Shown in pieces: positions 18,438-26,465 of a DNA stretch of 64,000 bases. Below the pieces are notes generated by a model. The model had not been told where the DNA came from, did not search any database, and was given only the letters and a program-made list of their open reading frames with translations. Within the stretch, counting starts at the first letter, position 1. Every line of letters begins with the position of its first letter. The DNA is taken from contig NZ_CP107903.1 in the NCBI RefSeq assembly GCF_036013955.1, positions 6,572,001-6,636,000 on the forward strand, given 5' to 3'. This DNA is from Streptomyces sp. NBC_00459. Lineage in GTDB: Bacteria; Actinomycetota; Actinomycetes; Streptomycetales; Streptomycetaceae. A program made the position numbers and the translations under genes.

Positions 18438-18480
18438 AGGGCCGCGGAACCCCATCCGGGATCCGCGGCCCTTCTGTTTT
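18438..18480 (+). terminator. Intrinsic attenuator in the wblC leader
   Basis: Perfect 11-bp stem, AGGGCCGCGGA (18438-18448) with TCCGCGGCCCT (18462-18472), followed by TCTGTTTT (18473-18480). This is the most T-rich terminator tail seen in the window. It lies between the leader-ORF stop and wblC, so it should block read-through unless translation of the leader is disturbed. A 12-base palindrome CTGATCGATCAG overlaps the leader stop codon just upstream (18414-18425). Confidence 0.85.
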
Positions 18481-18590
18481 CCCCGAACGGGGACGACGGA
18501 GCGAAGGGGCCTCGGGACAAGAGAAAACCCGCCGGTACCAGCCGCACCCGGCCCAACAGGGCCGGAACGACCAGACGAGGAAAACAACCC

Positions 18591-18959
18591 GTGCAACTCG
18601 AAGCGCACGCCCCGTCAGTACCGCCTTCCGAAACGATCCCCCCGCCCGGCCTCACGGAGGACAGCACCTTGATCCCGCTCACTGCGCTCACCGCGCTCGA
18701 CGACGCCATCGAGAACCTCGGCGTACCCGTCCCCTGCCGCTCCTACGACCCGGAGGTCTTCTTCGCCGAGTCGCCGGCCGATGTCGAGTACGCCAAGTCC
18801 CTCTGCCGCACCTGCCCGCTGATGGAGGCCTGCCTCGCCGGCGCCAAGGAGCGGCGTGAGCCCTGGGGCGTCTGGGGTGGCGAACTGTTCGTCCAGGGTG
18901 TCGTCGTGGCCCGCAAGCGGCCCCGTGGCCGTCCGCGCAAGAACCCGGTCACAGCATGA
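18591..18959 (+). CDS. wblC: WblC (WhiB7-type) antibiotic-response transcription factor
   Basis: 122 aa from GTG 18591, with GAGGAAA 8 bases upstream. WhiB family: Fe-S ligands C49, C72, C75 and C81, then the GVWGG turn at residues 93-97 and a C-terminal AT-hook (RPRGRPRK, about 110-117), the combination specific to WhiB7/WblC. The [4Fe-4S] protein binds the principal sigma factor and activates genes for intrinsic resistance to translation-targeting antibiotics. It is preceded by a dedicated promoter, leader ORF and attenuator. Its stop codon overlaps the ATG of the next gene (ATGA), so the two should be co-translated. UvrD2, mrx1 and nudC upstream reproduce the mycobacterial whiB7 neighbourhood. 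Confidence 0.95.
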   Translation: MQLEAHAPSVPPSETIPPPGLTEDSTLIPLTALTALDDAIENLGVPVPCRSYDPEVFFAESPADVEYAKSLCRTCPLMEACLAGAKERREPWGVWGGELFVQGVVVARKRPRGRPRKNPVTA

Positions 18960-19279
18960 ACATCACAGGAACGATCGACCGCCCCTTCACGCACGACCCC
19001 AAGAAGCAGGCCCCGATGACGCCGACCACCAGCGAGCCCGTCGGCTCCGCGACCCCGGACTTCACCACCACCGGTGCGAACGACTCGCGCCAGAACAGGA
19101 CCCGAGAGATGCAACTCATCCCAGAAGCCTTGGCTCGTGCGCATATGCACGACCGCCTTCAGGAGGCCGAGCGGGAACGCCGCGCGCACCGCGTGGTGAC
19201 CGCCCGTCGGCTCCAGCGCCGAGCCGAGCGCGCCTCGCTGCGTGCCCGCCGTGCGCTTGCCATGGCGGTCATGCAGTAA
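18956..19279 (+). CDS. Hypothetical basic protein translationally coupled to wblC
   Basis: 107 aa, ATG 18956 overlapping the wblC stop by 4 bases. No known domain recognised. The first half is polar and Thr/Pro-rich; the second half (residues about 52-107) is a long, very Arg-rich predicted helix (ARAHMHDRLQEAERERRAHR and following). Such a basic helix could bind RNA, DNA or ribosomes. The overlap means it is made whenever WblC is made, so it is probably part of the antibiotic response. A large terminator follows, closing the wblC operon. Confidence 0.75.
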   Translation: MNITGTIDRPFTHDPKKQAPMTPTTSEPVGSATPDFTTTGANDSRQNRTREMQLIPEALARAHMHDRLQEAERERRAHRVVTARRLQRRAERASLRARRALAMAVMQ

Positions 19280-19315
19280 CGACCACGGCAGCTCCGCAGT
19301 AACAGCAGCCGCCTC

Positions 19316-19355
19316 CCGCGGGGGCCGGTCCGTCAGAACGGACCGGCCCCCGCGG
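19316..19355. terminator. Strong terminator after the wblC operon
   Basis: Perfect 18-bp stem (19316-19333 with 19338-19355) and a CAGA tetraloop. It separates the wblC operon from the next small gene and should insulate the neighbours from the highly inducible wblC transcript. Confidence 0.85.
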
Positions 19356-19401
19356 TGCGTTGTCCCCTCCCGGGCGCCGGTCGCGGCGATATCGTCGCCG
19401 G

Positions 19402-19629
19402 GTGACGAGTTTTCCCGGTAGCAGTGACGGTCCCGGTGGCGGTGACGACGGCGGTTCCTCGACGGACCCCCGACCCGTCGTCTGCGCCCACTGCGGTACG
19501 CGGGCCGAGGGCCCGCCGCTGACCTGGACCTGCTCGGTGGAGAACGGAACGCGCCACTACCTCTGCGACACGTGTGCCCGGGAGAACCTCAGGGCGATCG
19601 AGGGGCGGCTCGACTCGGCCTGGTGGTGA
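19402..19629 (+). CDS. Small zinc-ribbon-like hypothetical protein
   Basis: 75 aa from GTG 19402. The N-terminal 25 residues are Gly/Ser/Asp-rich and disordered-looking. Two CxxC pairs follow (CAHC near residue 28, CDTC near residue 57), suggesting a single zinc ribbon. Function not recognised. TATCGT (19390-19395) followed by 6 bases points to a leaderless transcript starting at the GTG. It converges on the ABC1-kinase gene, with only 7 bases between the two stops. Confidence 0.75.
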   Translation: MTSFPGSSDGPGGGDDGGSSTDPRPVVCAHCGTRAEGPPLTWTCSVENGTRHYLCDTCARENLRAIEGRLDSAWW

Positions 19630-19636
19630 ATCGGGC

Positions 19637-21001
19637 TCACGCCTCGGCAGCCGCGCACTCCTCCTCGGCCTCCGGCAGGAATCCCGGCAGCCACTCCTCC
19701 AGCTCCGCGCGCATGCGAACCGTCGCTCCCAGTTGGCACAGGACACCGATGGTGCTCAAGGTCACCCGGTGTATCAGCAGGTACGACGGGGGCAGGTTGA
19801 GGCGCTTGCCCAGTTGGTGTGCGGGGGAGCGAGGGTCGGCTATGCGGGCCGCCTGGCTGCGCATCCAGCCCCGGGTGAAGGTGAACTCGTCCGCCTGGGC
19901 CGGTTCGATGATCGGCAGAAGGTAGTCGAGTACCGCGTCGGGGTCCAGGTCGATCGAGTCCTTGACGAAACCCTCCGCGCGGAGGGCCTCGTAGACCGCC
20001 TCGGCCCGGCCGTCCAGGGTCAGGCGAAGGGAGTCGCCGATGGTGGCGGGCAGCCCGCCCGGGAGGCGGTCGACCGTACCGAAGTCCAGCACGCCCAGAC
20101 GCCAGTCGTCCTTGCCCGCCGGCCCGCCGGGCAGCAAGCGGAAGTTGCCGGGGTGCGGGTCGGCGTGCAGGAGGCCGGTACGGGCGGGGCCCGAGAAGAG
20201 GAACCGGGCCAGCAGTTGGCCGGCGCGGTCGCGCTGCTCCCGCGTACCGCTGGTGATCACCTCCGACATCGGTATGCCGTCGATCCACTCCGTCACCAGG
20301 ACCTGCTCGCACTGGTGGACGACAGCCGGTACCACGACGTCCGGATCGTCCGTGAACTCCTCCGCGTGGGTCCGCTGGGCCTGGGCCTCCAAGCCGTAGT
20401 CGAGCTCCTCCGAGACGCGGTCCCGGAGTTCGGCGATGAGCGGCTTGATGTCCATCCCGGGGATGAGGGGCCCCAACAGACGGGCGAAGCGGCTCAGCTG
20501 GTTCAGGTCGGAGAGCAGAGCCTCGCCGGCGCCCGGATACTGCACCTTGACCGCGACCTCGCGTCCGTCGTGCCACACCCCTCGGTGCACCTGGCCGATC
20601 GAGGCCGCGGCGGACGGCTTGTCCTGGAACTCGAGGAACAGGTCCTGCCAGTCCGCGCCGAGCCGTGCCTCCAGCACCGAGTGCACCGTGCGTGTCGGCA
20701 TCGGCGGCGCCGCTTCCTGGAGCTTCGTCAGCGCCGCGCGGTAGGGGCCCGCGACCTCCTCCGGCAGGGCCGATTCGAAGACGGACAGGGCCTGTCCGAA
20801 CTTCATCGCACCGCCCTTGAGCTCGCCGAGCACCTTGAACAACTGCTCTGCCGTGCGCTGCTGCAGTTCGCGGCCGACGATGTCCGCCGACTCGCCGACG
20901 ATCCGTTTGCCGAGTCCCCAGGTCGCCCGCCCGGCGATGCCGAGCGGGAGCGCGGCGAGCTTGGCGGTACGGGTGACCGCCTTCCGGGGAAGATCAGACA
21001 T
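19637..21001 (-). CDS. ABC1/UbiB-family atypical kinase-like protein
   Basis: 454 aa from ATG 21001, with GGAGGG upstream. Family hallmarks are all visible: KFGQALS in the N-terminal extension, the Ala-rich loop AAASIGQVHRG, the ATP-site Lys in VAVKVQYPG, HADPHPGNF and the metal-binding LDFGTV. ABC1/UbiB (ADCK) proteins are ATPases/atypical kinases that assist synthesis or handling of isoprenoid lipids such as quinones. The target here is unknown. Its start overlaps the end of the ThiF-like gene by 8 bases, implying a joint function or translational coupling. The M. tuberculosis homologue (Rv3197, from memory) is also next to whiB7. Confidence 0.9.
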   Translation of the reverse strand: MSDLPRKAVTRTAKLAALPLGIAGRATWGLGKRIVGESADIVGRELQQRTAEQLFKVLGELKGGAMKFGQALSVFESALPEEVAGPYRAALTKLQEAAPPMPTRTVHSVLEARLGADWQDLFLEFQDKPSAAASIGQVHRGVWHDGREVAVKVQYPGAGEALLSDLNQLSRFARLLGPLIPGMDIKPLIAELRDRVSEELDYGLEAQAQRTHAEEFTDDPDVVVPAVVHQCEQVLVTEWIDGIPMSEVITSGTREQRDRAGQLLARFLFSGPARTGLLHADPHPGNFRLLPGGPAGKDDWRLGVLDFGTVDRLPGGLPATIGDSLRLTLDGRAEAVYEALRAEGFVKDSIDLDPDAVLDYLLPIIEPAQADEFTFTRGWMRSQAARIADPRSPAHQLGKRLNLPPSYLLIHRVTLSTIGVLCQLGATVRMRAELEEWLPGFLPEAEEECAAAEA

Positions 21002-22304
21002 GAGCCCTCCAAGTTCCGGACAGCCGCGCCGCGTGTGCCTTACGGCGTAACTCCGTCGACGGCCGTTGCTCGGCCATTGTCTCGTGCGACTCCCCGTCCT
21101 CCGAGGTGTGTTCCTCCTTCTTACTCTTCTCCTCGGCACCGCAGGGGCATGCAGGGTGTGCCCAGACCGGGCGGGCGTGCCAGTCGAGCCCGGGTACGGA
21201 GACCTCCCAGCGGGCGCCCGCGGTGGACGGGGTCCTGCCATCCAGGAAGGCGAGCGCGTGGCTCGCGGTCAGGCCCGCGACCGTAGTCGCCAGGGCCAGG
21301 TCACATGCTCTGACCTGGCGTGGACGTGCGGAACGCCACTGTGCCACCAGGCGCGGCCAGACAGGGTCCCGGTCGACTCGCCACCGCTCCAGGCAGCCCG
21401 CGCAGGCCGTCTCGCCCGGCAGGACCAGCGGGCCCACGATGCCGGTTCCCTCCACGACGCCCGCGTACAGATGCGGTGTGCCCGAGGTCACGAGTTGTTC
21501 TGCGGCTGCCGGGTCCGGGGCATGCACCGCGAGGTCGTCGCGAGGGGCGAGGATCACCAGGGAGAGCCCGGGGTCGTGCTCGTCGGGAGGCGACTGAGCG
21601 GCCGTACGCCGTGGTGCGCGGTCCGGGGCCGCGCGGCGGACCGCGCGCCGCGCTGACTCGTCGCGGCGTTCGCCGACGGAATCGACGGACAGGCCACCCG
21701 GCGCGACGTCCCACGGCTCGACCACGCCGCCGTCGCGCACATCGACATGGCCCACGCCCGCGCCCGCGAGCAGTGCGGCCACCACTGCGCCCACCCGGCC
21801 GGCGCCTCGGACCTGCACACGCAGCGACCGGCGAGCGGCCAGCCGTGCCATCGCCTCGCCCGGTGCCGGTGCGACGAGGGAGAGGGAGGCCAGATCGGGA
21901 CCCAGCCGCTCCAGAACCTTCTTCTTGCCGCGCAGCGTCTCGACGGCCGGGCCGCCGCCTGTCGCGTCGTCGAGGAGACCGGCCTCGCTCAGCCGCTCCA
22001 CCAGTCCGTCGACATGGGCGGCCGGCAGATCCATGCGATGCCCTTCGTCGTGGAGACGCGGCAGTCCGCGAGTGCCGTCGAGCAGGCTCAGGAAACTGCC
22101 CGTCGCCGTGTCCATCGGGCCGAGTGTCATCGCATGGGCTGGTGTCATCCCGAACTGCACCGTGTTCAGATCCCGCCAGCCGCTGCGCAGCGCGCCCTTC
22201 ATCATCGGGTGAGTGACACGCGGGCGGGTCTCACCCGAGTGGCTCGTGGCAGGCAGCGCGACAGCTGTGCCCGACGCAGTTGCAGGTGTGGTGGTCGATC
22301 GCAT
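20994..22304 (-). CDS. ThiF/E1-like adenylyltransferase-family protein
   Basis: 436 aa from ATG 22304. A Rossmann-like core (RVQVRGAGRVGAVVAALLAGAG) lies about residues 150-172, followed by HVDVRDGGVVEPWDV. This is the ThiF/MoeB/E1 nucleotide-binding fold also used by RiPP cyclodehydratase C-proteins. Late cysteines in CAGCLE and PACPC may bind zinc. The N-terminal 140 residues resemble a precursor-binding winged-helix region. The protein may adenylate or carry a peptide or sulfur carrier, but no partner is nearby except the overlapping ABC1 gene. One TTA leucine codon lies at 21048-21050 near the C-terminus, so translation may depend on the bldA tRNA. Confidence 0.8.
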   Translation of the reverse strand: MRSTTTPATASGTAVALPATSHSGETRPRVTHPMMKGALRSGWRDLNTVQFGMTPAHAMTLGPMDTATGSFLSLLDGTRGLPRLHDEGHRMDLPAAHVDGLVERLSEAGLLDDATGGGPAVETLRGKKKVLERLGPDLASLSLVAPAPGEAMARLAARRSLRVQVRGAGRVGAVVAALLAGAGVGHVDVRDGGVVEPWDVAPGGLSVDSVGERRDESARRAVRRAAPDRAPRRTAAQSPPDEHDPGLSLVILAPRDDLAVHAPDPAAAEQLVTSGTPHLYAGVVEGTGIVGPLVLPGETACAGCLERWRVDRDPVWPRLVAQWRSARPRQVRACDLALATTVAGLTASHALAFLDGRTPSTAGARWEVSVPGLDWHARPVWAHPACPCGAEEKSKKEEHTSEDGESHETMAEQRPSTELRRKAHAARLSGTWRAHV

Positions 22305-22532
22305 GGCAGGCCCCCGTAGCCAGAGAGAATCCTCGTTCAAAGTCCTTGTTTGTCGGTGGATGTCAGTGCTCGTCCGCCGATGAATGCCAGCATGACCGGT
22401 CTGCTCATCGGGCGTCGAAAGTTGTCCACAGGTGGTGTGTGTTCGTCGTACAAATCAAACGCATGGTGGGGATCGCCGCCGAACCGTGCCGGAGTCAAGA
22501 CTTCCCCCGTGTACAGCGGGTAACGTCGTGCC

Positions 22533-23135
22533 GTGCCCGCCGACCCACTGCACCGCGCCGGAAACCCACAGCGCAGTACGACGAGCCAGCCGCCGAGCGG
22601 CTCGGGGGCGAGCGCGATCGAGGTTCGCAGGAGCGACCGGCGACGCCGGACGGTCTCCGCGTACCGCGAGGGCGATCGCACCGTCGTGCTCATCCCCGCC
22701 CGGATGTCCGAGGCCGAGGAAAAGCGCTGGGTGACTGTCATGCTCGACAAACTGGCCGCCCAGGAGAGCAAGAACAAACGGGTGCCCGGTGACAGCGAGC
22801 TGGCCGAGCGCGCCGAGCAACTGTCGGCCCAGTACTTCGACGGCCGCGCCCGGCCCACCTCGGTGCGCTGGGTCACCAACCAGAACACGCGCTGGGGCTC
22901 GTGCACCCCGGCCGAGGGCAGCATCCGTCTGTCGCACCGGCTGCAGGGCATGCCCGAGTACGTCGTGGACTACGTCCTCCTCCATGAGCTGGCGCATCTG
23001 CTGGTGCCGGGGCACGGGCCCCGTTTCTGGCGGCTCCTGGACGCGTATCCACGGACCGAGCGGGCCCGTGGATACCTCGAAGGAGTGGTCGCCGCCGACC
23101 GGCTGCCGCATACGCCGTCCGCGCGCGGGGACTGA
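22533..23135 (+). CDS. YgjP/DUF45-like HExxH metallopeptidase
   Basis: 200 aa from GTG 22533. The C-terminal half carries RWGSC and HELAHLLVPGHGPRFW, a zincin HExxH motif with a downstream third ligand, as in the YgjP/SprT-like DUF45 group. The first 40 residues are polar and Arg/Ser-rich. The family is often annotated as a metal-dependent hydrolase; the substrate is unknown. TAACGT (22521-22526) ends 6 bases before the GTG, so the transcript is probably leaderless. It is divergent from the ThiF-like gene, with 228 bases between the starts for both promoters. Confidence 0.85.
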   Translation: MPADPLHRAGNPQRSTTSQPPSGSGASAIEVRRSDRRRRTVSAYREGDRTVVLIPARMSEAEEKRWVTVMLDKLAAQESKNKRVPGDSELAERAEQLSAQYFDGRARPTSVRWVTNQNTRWGSCTPAEGSIRLSHRLQGMPEYVVDYVLLHELAHLLVPGHGPRFWRLLDAYPRTERARGYLEGVVAADRLPHTPSARGD

Positions 23136-23268
23136 CCTCCGGGCCGTGGGCGCGTGGTGGTGACGGGGCGTTGTGTACCGGGTTTGTACCGGCTCGGGTC
23201 ACGTCCGGAATTAGCCGTTAGCCTGACCCGACGCATTCGGCATTCGGGATGGGGGACGGTCGGTACGC

Positions 23269-24942
23269 ATGGCCAGGGAATTCCAACGCGGCCACAAGGC
23301 CAGGATCAGTGATCTCACAGCGGGCACGGATCTGTACGTAGGCGTACAGATCTCCGGACCGGGGCTGACCTTCGACATCAGCTGCTTCGGCCTCGACGCC
23401 GACGAGCGGCTCTCGGACGACCGGTACTTCGTCTTCTTCAACCAGCCGAAGTCCCCCGAGGAGTCCATCCAGATCCTGGGCGCCCAGGCGGGCGACACGG
23501 AGTCCTTCCGCGTCACGCTCGACCGGATCCCGCCGCAGATCCAGAAACTGTCGTTCACGGCCACACTCGACGGCGCCGGACAGATGTCGCAGGTCGCCCC
23601 CGGGTACATCCGCATCGTCGCAGGCGGCGAAGAGGTGGCCCGCTACTCCTTCAACGGCTCGGAGTTCACCACCGAGCGTGCCGTGATGCTGGGCGACTTC
23701 TACCTGAAGGACGTGTGGCGGTTCGCCGCGGTCGGACAGGGTTTCGACGGCGGCCTCGACGCGCTGCTGAAGAACTTCGGCGGAGAGGTCGCCGAGGAGG
23801 AGACCCCCGCTCCGCAGCAGGCCCAGACCGGAGCCGCTCCCGGCTTCGCGCCGCCCGCGTTCGGTGCTCCGGCGCCGGTTCCGGCCGCTCCGCAGCCCGC
23901 CGCCCAGGGTTTCGCGCCCCCTCCGGGAGCCACCGCGCCCCCGGCTCCGGCCCCCGCGCCGTCGATGCACGTGGCCCCCACCATTGTCGCGCCCCTGGCA
24001 CCGCCCGGCGGCGCCCAGGTGCCGCCCCCCGCCCCGGCGCCCGCGCCCTACGCGCAGCCGCAGCATCCGCAGGCCCCGTACGGCCAGCCGCCCGCCCAGA
24101 CCGGGTCACTGCCCCCCGGCTACGGCCAGCCGCAGGCACCCCAGGCCCCGCCCGGCCCGCCCGGTTACGGGCAGCCGACTCCGCCCCCGGGCTACGGCCA
24201 GCAGCCGCCGTTCGGGCAGGTCCCCGGCCAGCAGGCCACCTACGGCGTGCCCCAGGGCGTACCGCAGGGTGCCGGGCAGGGCGCCGGGGTCACAGCCGCG
24301 CTCCAGCAGTTCAAGGAGACGCCGACCGGGCAGCGCTGGACCCAGCAGAACAAGAAGCTGATCCGCGTCGACCTGGGGATGGGCGGTCAGCCCGTGCTGG
24401 CCCGGCAGGGCAGCATGGTGCTCTACCAGGGCAAGGTCGACTTCAGCTACAAGGGCGCCGGATTCGCAGGCCGCGTCGTGGGCGGTGCGACCGGCCAGGA
24501 GATGCAGCTGATGCGCTGTACCGGCCAGGGCCAGGTGTTCCTCGCCGACAACTCCACGATGCTGCACCCCATCGAACTGCAGGGCGACGGCATCTGCGTC
24601 TCCGCCGAGAACGTCCTCGCGTTCGACGAGAGCCTCCAGTACGAGGTGCGTCGCGTCGAGGGACACGGCATTCCCGGCGGCGCTCTGTTCACCATGCTGT
24701 TCACGGGCACCGGCACCATCGTCGTGAAGACGCACGGCGTCCCGGTCGTCCTGCCCGTCACACCCACCACGTTCGCCGACTGCAACGCCGTGGTCGCCTG
24801 GTCCGCCGCCTCCCAGGTGGTCGTCTCCAGCCAGGTACGGATGCGTCGCAACGCCTACCCCGGCGACACCGGAGAGGGCGTCAACCTCCAGTTCCGAGGC
24901 GCGCCCGGCAACTTCATCGTCGTCCAGCCGTACGAGGTCTGA
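23269..24942 (+). CDS. TerD-AIM24 fusion protein
   Basis: 557 aa from ATG 23269, with a GGGGGA-type site upstream. Residues about 1-170 are a TerD domain (tellurite/stress-resistance family; the LSDDRYFVFFNQ stretch is the calcium-binding signature region). Residues about 175-345 are a low-complexity Pro/Ala/Gln/Gly linker with repeated GYGQP-like units. Residues about 350-555 are an AIM24 (DUF124) domain, a beta-rich barrel related to tubby-like and mitochondrial Aim24 proteins. Two stand-alone AIM24 proteins follow in the same operon. Ter proteins act at the inner side of the membrane in metal, phage and antibiotic stress; the role of AIM24 in bacteria is unclear. Confidence 0.88.
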   Translation: MAREFQRGHKARISDLTAGTDLYVGVQISGPGLTFDISCFGLDADERLSDDRYFVFFNQPKSPEESIQILGAQAGDTESFRVTLDRIPPQIQKLSFTATLDGAGQMSQVAPGYIRIVAGGEEVARYSFNGSEFTTERAVMLGDFYLKDVWRFAAVGQGFDGGLDALLKNFGGEVAEEETPAPQQAQTGAAPGFAPPAFGAPAPVPAAPQPAAQGFAPPPGATAPPAPAPAPSMHVAPTIVAPLAPPGGAQVPPPAPAPAPYAQPQHPQAPYGQPPAQTGSLPPGYGQPQAPQAPPGPPGYGQPTPPPGYGQQPPFGQVPGQQATYGVPQGVPQGAGQGAGVTAALQQFKETPTGQRWTQQNKKLIRVDLGMGGQPVLARQGSMVLYQGKVDFSYKGAGFAGRVVGGATGQEMQLMRCTGQGQVFLADNSTMLHPIELQGDGICVSAENVLAFDESLQYEVRRVEGHGIPGGALFTMLFTGTGTIVVKTHGVPVVLPVTPTTFADCNAVVAWSAASQVVVSSQVRMRRNAYPGDTGEGVNLQFRGAPGNFIVVQPYEV

Positions 24943-24953
24943 GGGAGCCCGTC

Positions 24954-25634
24954 ATGAACCAGCCACTCGCGGGCTACGCTCCCGCACCCGTCACCGCCCG
25001 CATGGAGAACCACGGCAACCACATGCTGAAGGTCGCCATGCAGACCGGAAACGACCTCCTCGCGCGCGTGGGGTCGATGGTCGCCTACGAAGGGTTCGTC
25101 CAGTACGAGCCCAACCCGCCGGCCGTACGCCAGATCGCCAAGGACTGGATGACCGGCGAGGGCGCACCCCTGATGAAATGCTCGGGGGACGGCCTGCTCT
25201 ACCTCGCCGACTACGGCGCGAACGTGGTCGTGATCAACCTCAACGGCGACGGCATCTCCGTCAACGCCACCAACCTGCTCGCCTTCGACGCGCACCTCAC
25301 CTGGGGCGTCGAGCGCGTCAAGGGGCTGGCGAAGTTCGCCGGGCAGGGTCTGTGGAACACCAAGATCTCCGGGCAGGGCTGGGTCGCGCTGACCTCCCGG
25401 GGCAAGCCGATCGTCGTCGACTGCGGTGGTGGCGACGACGAGACGTACGTCGACCCGGACGCGCTCGTCGCCTGGTCCCCGAACCTCAAGGTGAAGGGCA
25501 AGCGCAGCTTCAAGGCGCAGTCGCTCATCGGCCGGGGCAGTGGCGAGGCCTTCCAGATGGCCTTCTCCGGTCAGGGCATCGTCGTCGTCCAGCCCAGCGA
25601 GGACAGCACCGACCGTCTCCGGTTCCGGGGCTGA
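24954..25634 (+). CDS. AIM24-family protein (first stand-alone copy)
   Basis: 226 aa from ATG 24954, 11 bases after the TerD-AIM24 gene, with GAGGGAG upstream. Almost the whole length is an AIM24 domain: DDLLARVGSMVAYEG, LMKCSGDGLLYLAD, GDGISVNATNLLAFD, GQGIVVVQPSE. It aligns by eye with the C-terminal domain of the preceding protein, so the three genes come from duplication. No signal peptide or membrane helix is seen. Function unknown; probably works with its operon partners. Confidence 0.88.
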   Translation: MNQPLAGYAPAPVTARMENHGNHMLKVAMQTGNDLLARVGSMVAYEGFVQYEPNPPAVRQIAKDWMTGEGAPLMKCSGDGLLYLADYGANVVVINLNGDGISVNATNLLAFDAHLTWGVERVKGLAKFAGQGLWNTKISGQGWVALTSRGKPIVVDCGGGDDETYVDPDALVAWSPNLKVKGKRSFKAQSLIGRGSGEAFQMAFSGQGIVVVQPSEDSTDRLRFRG

Positions 25635-25651
25635 GGGGGAGCCAGAACGCC

Positions 25652-26407
25652 ATGCAGAGCCCACTTTTCGCGCACAACGACTCGCAGACCCAGGAACGCT
25701 GGAGTCTGCAGAACAAGCAGATGCTCCGGGTCACCCTGGAGGGCCACGACGACATCCTCGCCCGCAAGGGCACGATGGTCGCCTACCAGGGTCTGATGGA
25801 GTTCGACGCCGAGTACCAGAGCAACAACCAGGGCCGCTCTCGCGCGCACACGGGCGAGGGCCTGGACCTGATGCGCTGCCACGGGCAGGGCACGGTCTAT
25901 CTCGCCAACCTCGCCCAGCACATCCACATGGTGGACGTGGAACAGGACGGACTGACGGTCGACAGCAGTTACGTGCTGGCGATGGACTCCGGGCTGCACC
26001 ACGAGGTCATCGCCGTCGACAGCCTGTACGGCATCTCCGGCTCGGGGAAGTACCAGCTCAACATCACCGGCCGCGGCAGGGTCGCCCTGATGACCTCGGG
26101 TGCGCCGCTGATGATGCAGGTGACGCCGGACAAGTACGTCAACTGTGACGCCGACGCGATCGTCGCCTGGTCGACCGGCCTGCGCGTGCAGATGCAGGCC
26201 CAGACGCACACCTCCGGAGTGTGGCGGCGCCGCGGCAACACCGGCGAGGGCTGGGAGCTCAGCTTCATGGGCAGCGGCTACGCGCTGATCCAGCCCAGCG
26301 AGTTGCTGCCGCCGCAGAACGCCCAGATCGGCCAGGGCGCCGCCGCCCAGTTCGGTATGGGACAGCACGGGGCCCGGGCGCAGAACCAGGGCAACGCCTG
26401 GAGCTGA
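25652..26407 (+). CDS. AIM24-family protein (second stand-alone copy)
   Basis: 251 aa from ATG 25652, 17 bases after the previous gene, with GAGGGGGAG upstream. AIM24 domain: DILARKGTMVAYQG, LMRCHGQGTVYLAN, DGLTVDSSYVLAMD, GSGYALIQPSE. The last 35 residues form a Gln/Ala/Gly-rich tail. It is closer in its QNKQMLRV opening to the AIM24 domain of the fusion protein (QNKKLIRV) than to the middle gene. It ends the operon; a long hairpin follows. Confidence 0.88.
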   Translation: MQSPLFAHNDSQTQERWSLQNKQMLRVTLEGHDDILARKGTMVAYQGLMEFDAEYQSNNQGRSRAHTGEGLDLMRCHGQGTVYLANLAQHIHMVDVEQDGLTVDSSYVLAMDSGLHHEVIAVDSLYGISGSGKYQLNITGRGRVALMTSGAPLMMQVTPDKYVNCDADAIVAWSTGLRVQMQAQTHTSGVWRRRGNTGEGWELSFMGSGYALIQPSELLPPQNAQIGQGAAAQFGMGQHGARAQNQGNAWS

Positions 26408-26424
26408 CCGCCCGGAAAGCAGAT

Positions 26425-26463
26425 GTGTAAGGGGCGACCGCCCATGGCGGTCGCCCCTTACAC
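26425..26463. terminator. Bidirectional terminator between AIM24 operon and NUDIX gene
   Basis: 18-bp perfect stem (26425-26442 with 26446-26463) and a CAT loop, lying exactly between two converging transcription units. The A-rich left flank and T-rich right flank (TAAGGGG/CCCCTTA) serve both strands. Confidence 0.85.
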
Positions 26464-26465
26464 GT

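Noticed and set aside
20994..22304. RiPP biosynthetic cluster around the ThiF-like gene
   Set aside because: No precursor peptide, YcaO, dehydratase or exporter is nearby; only the ABC1-kinase gene is linked.
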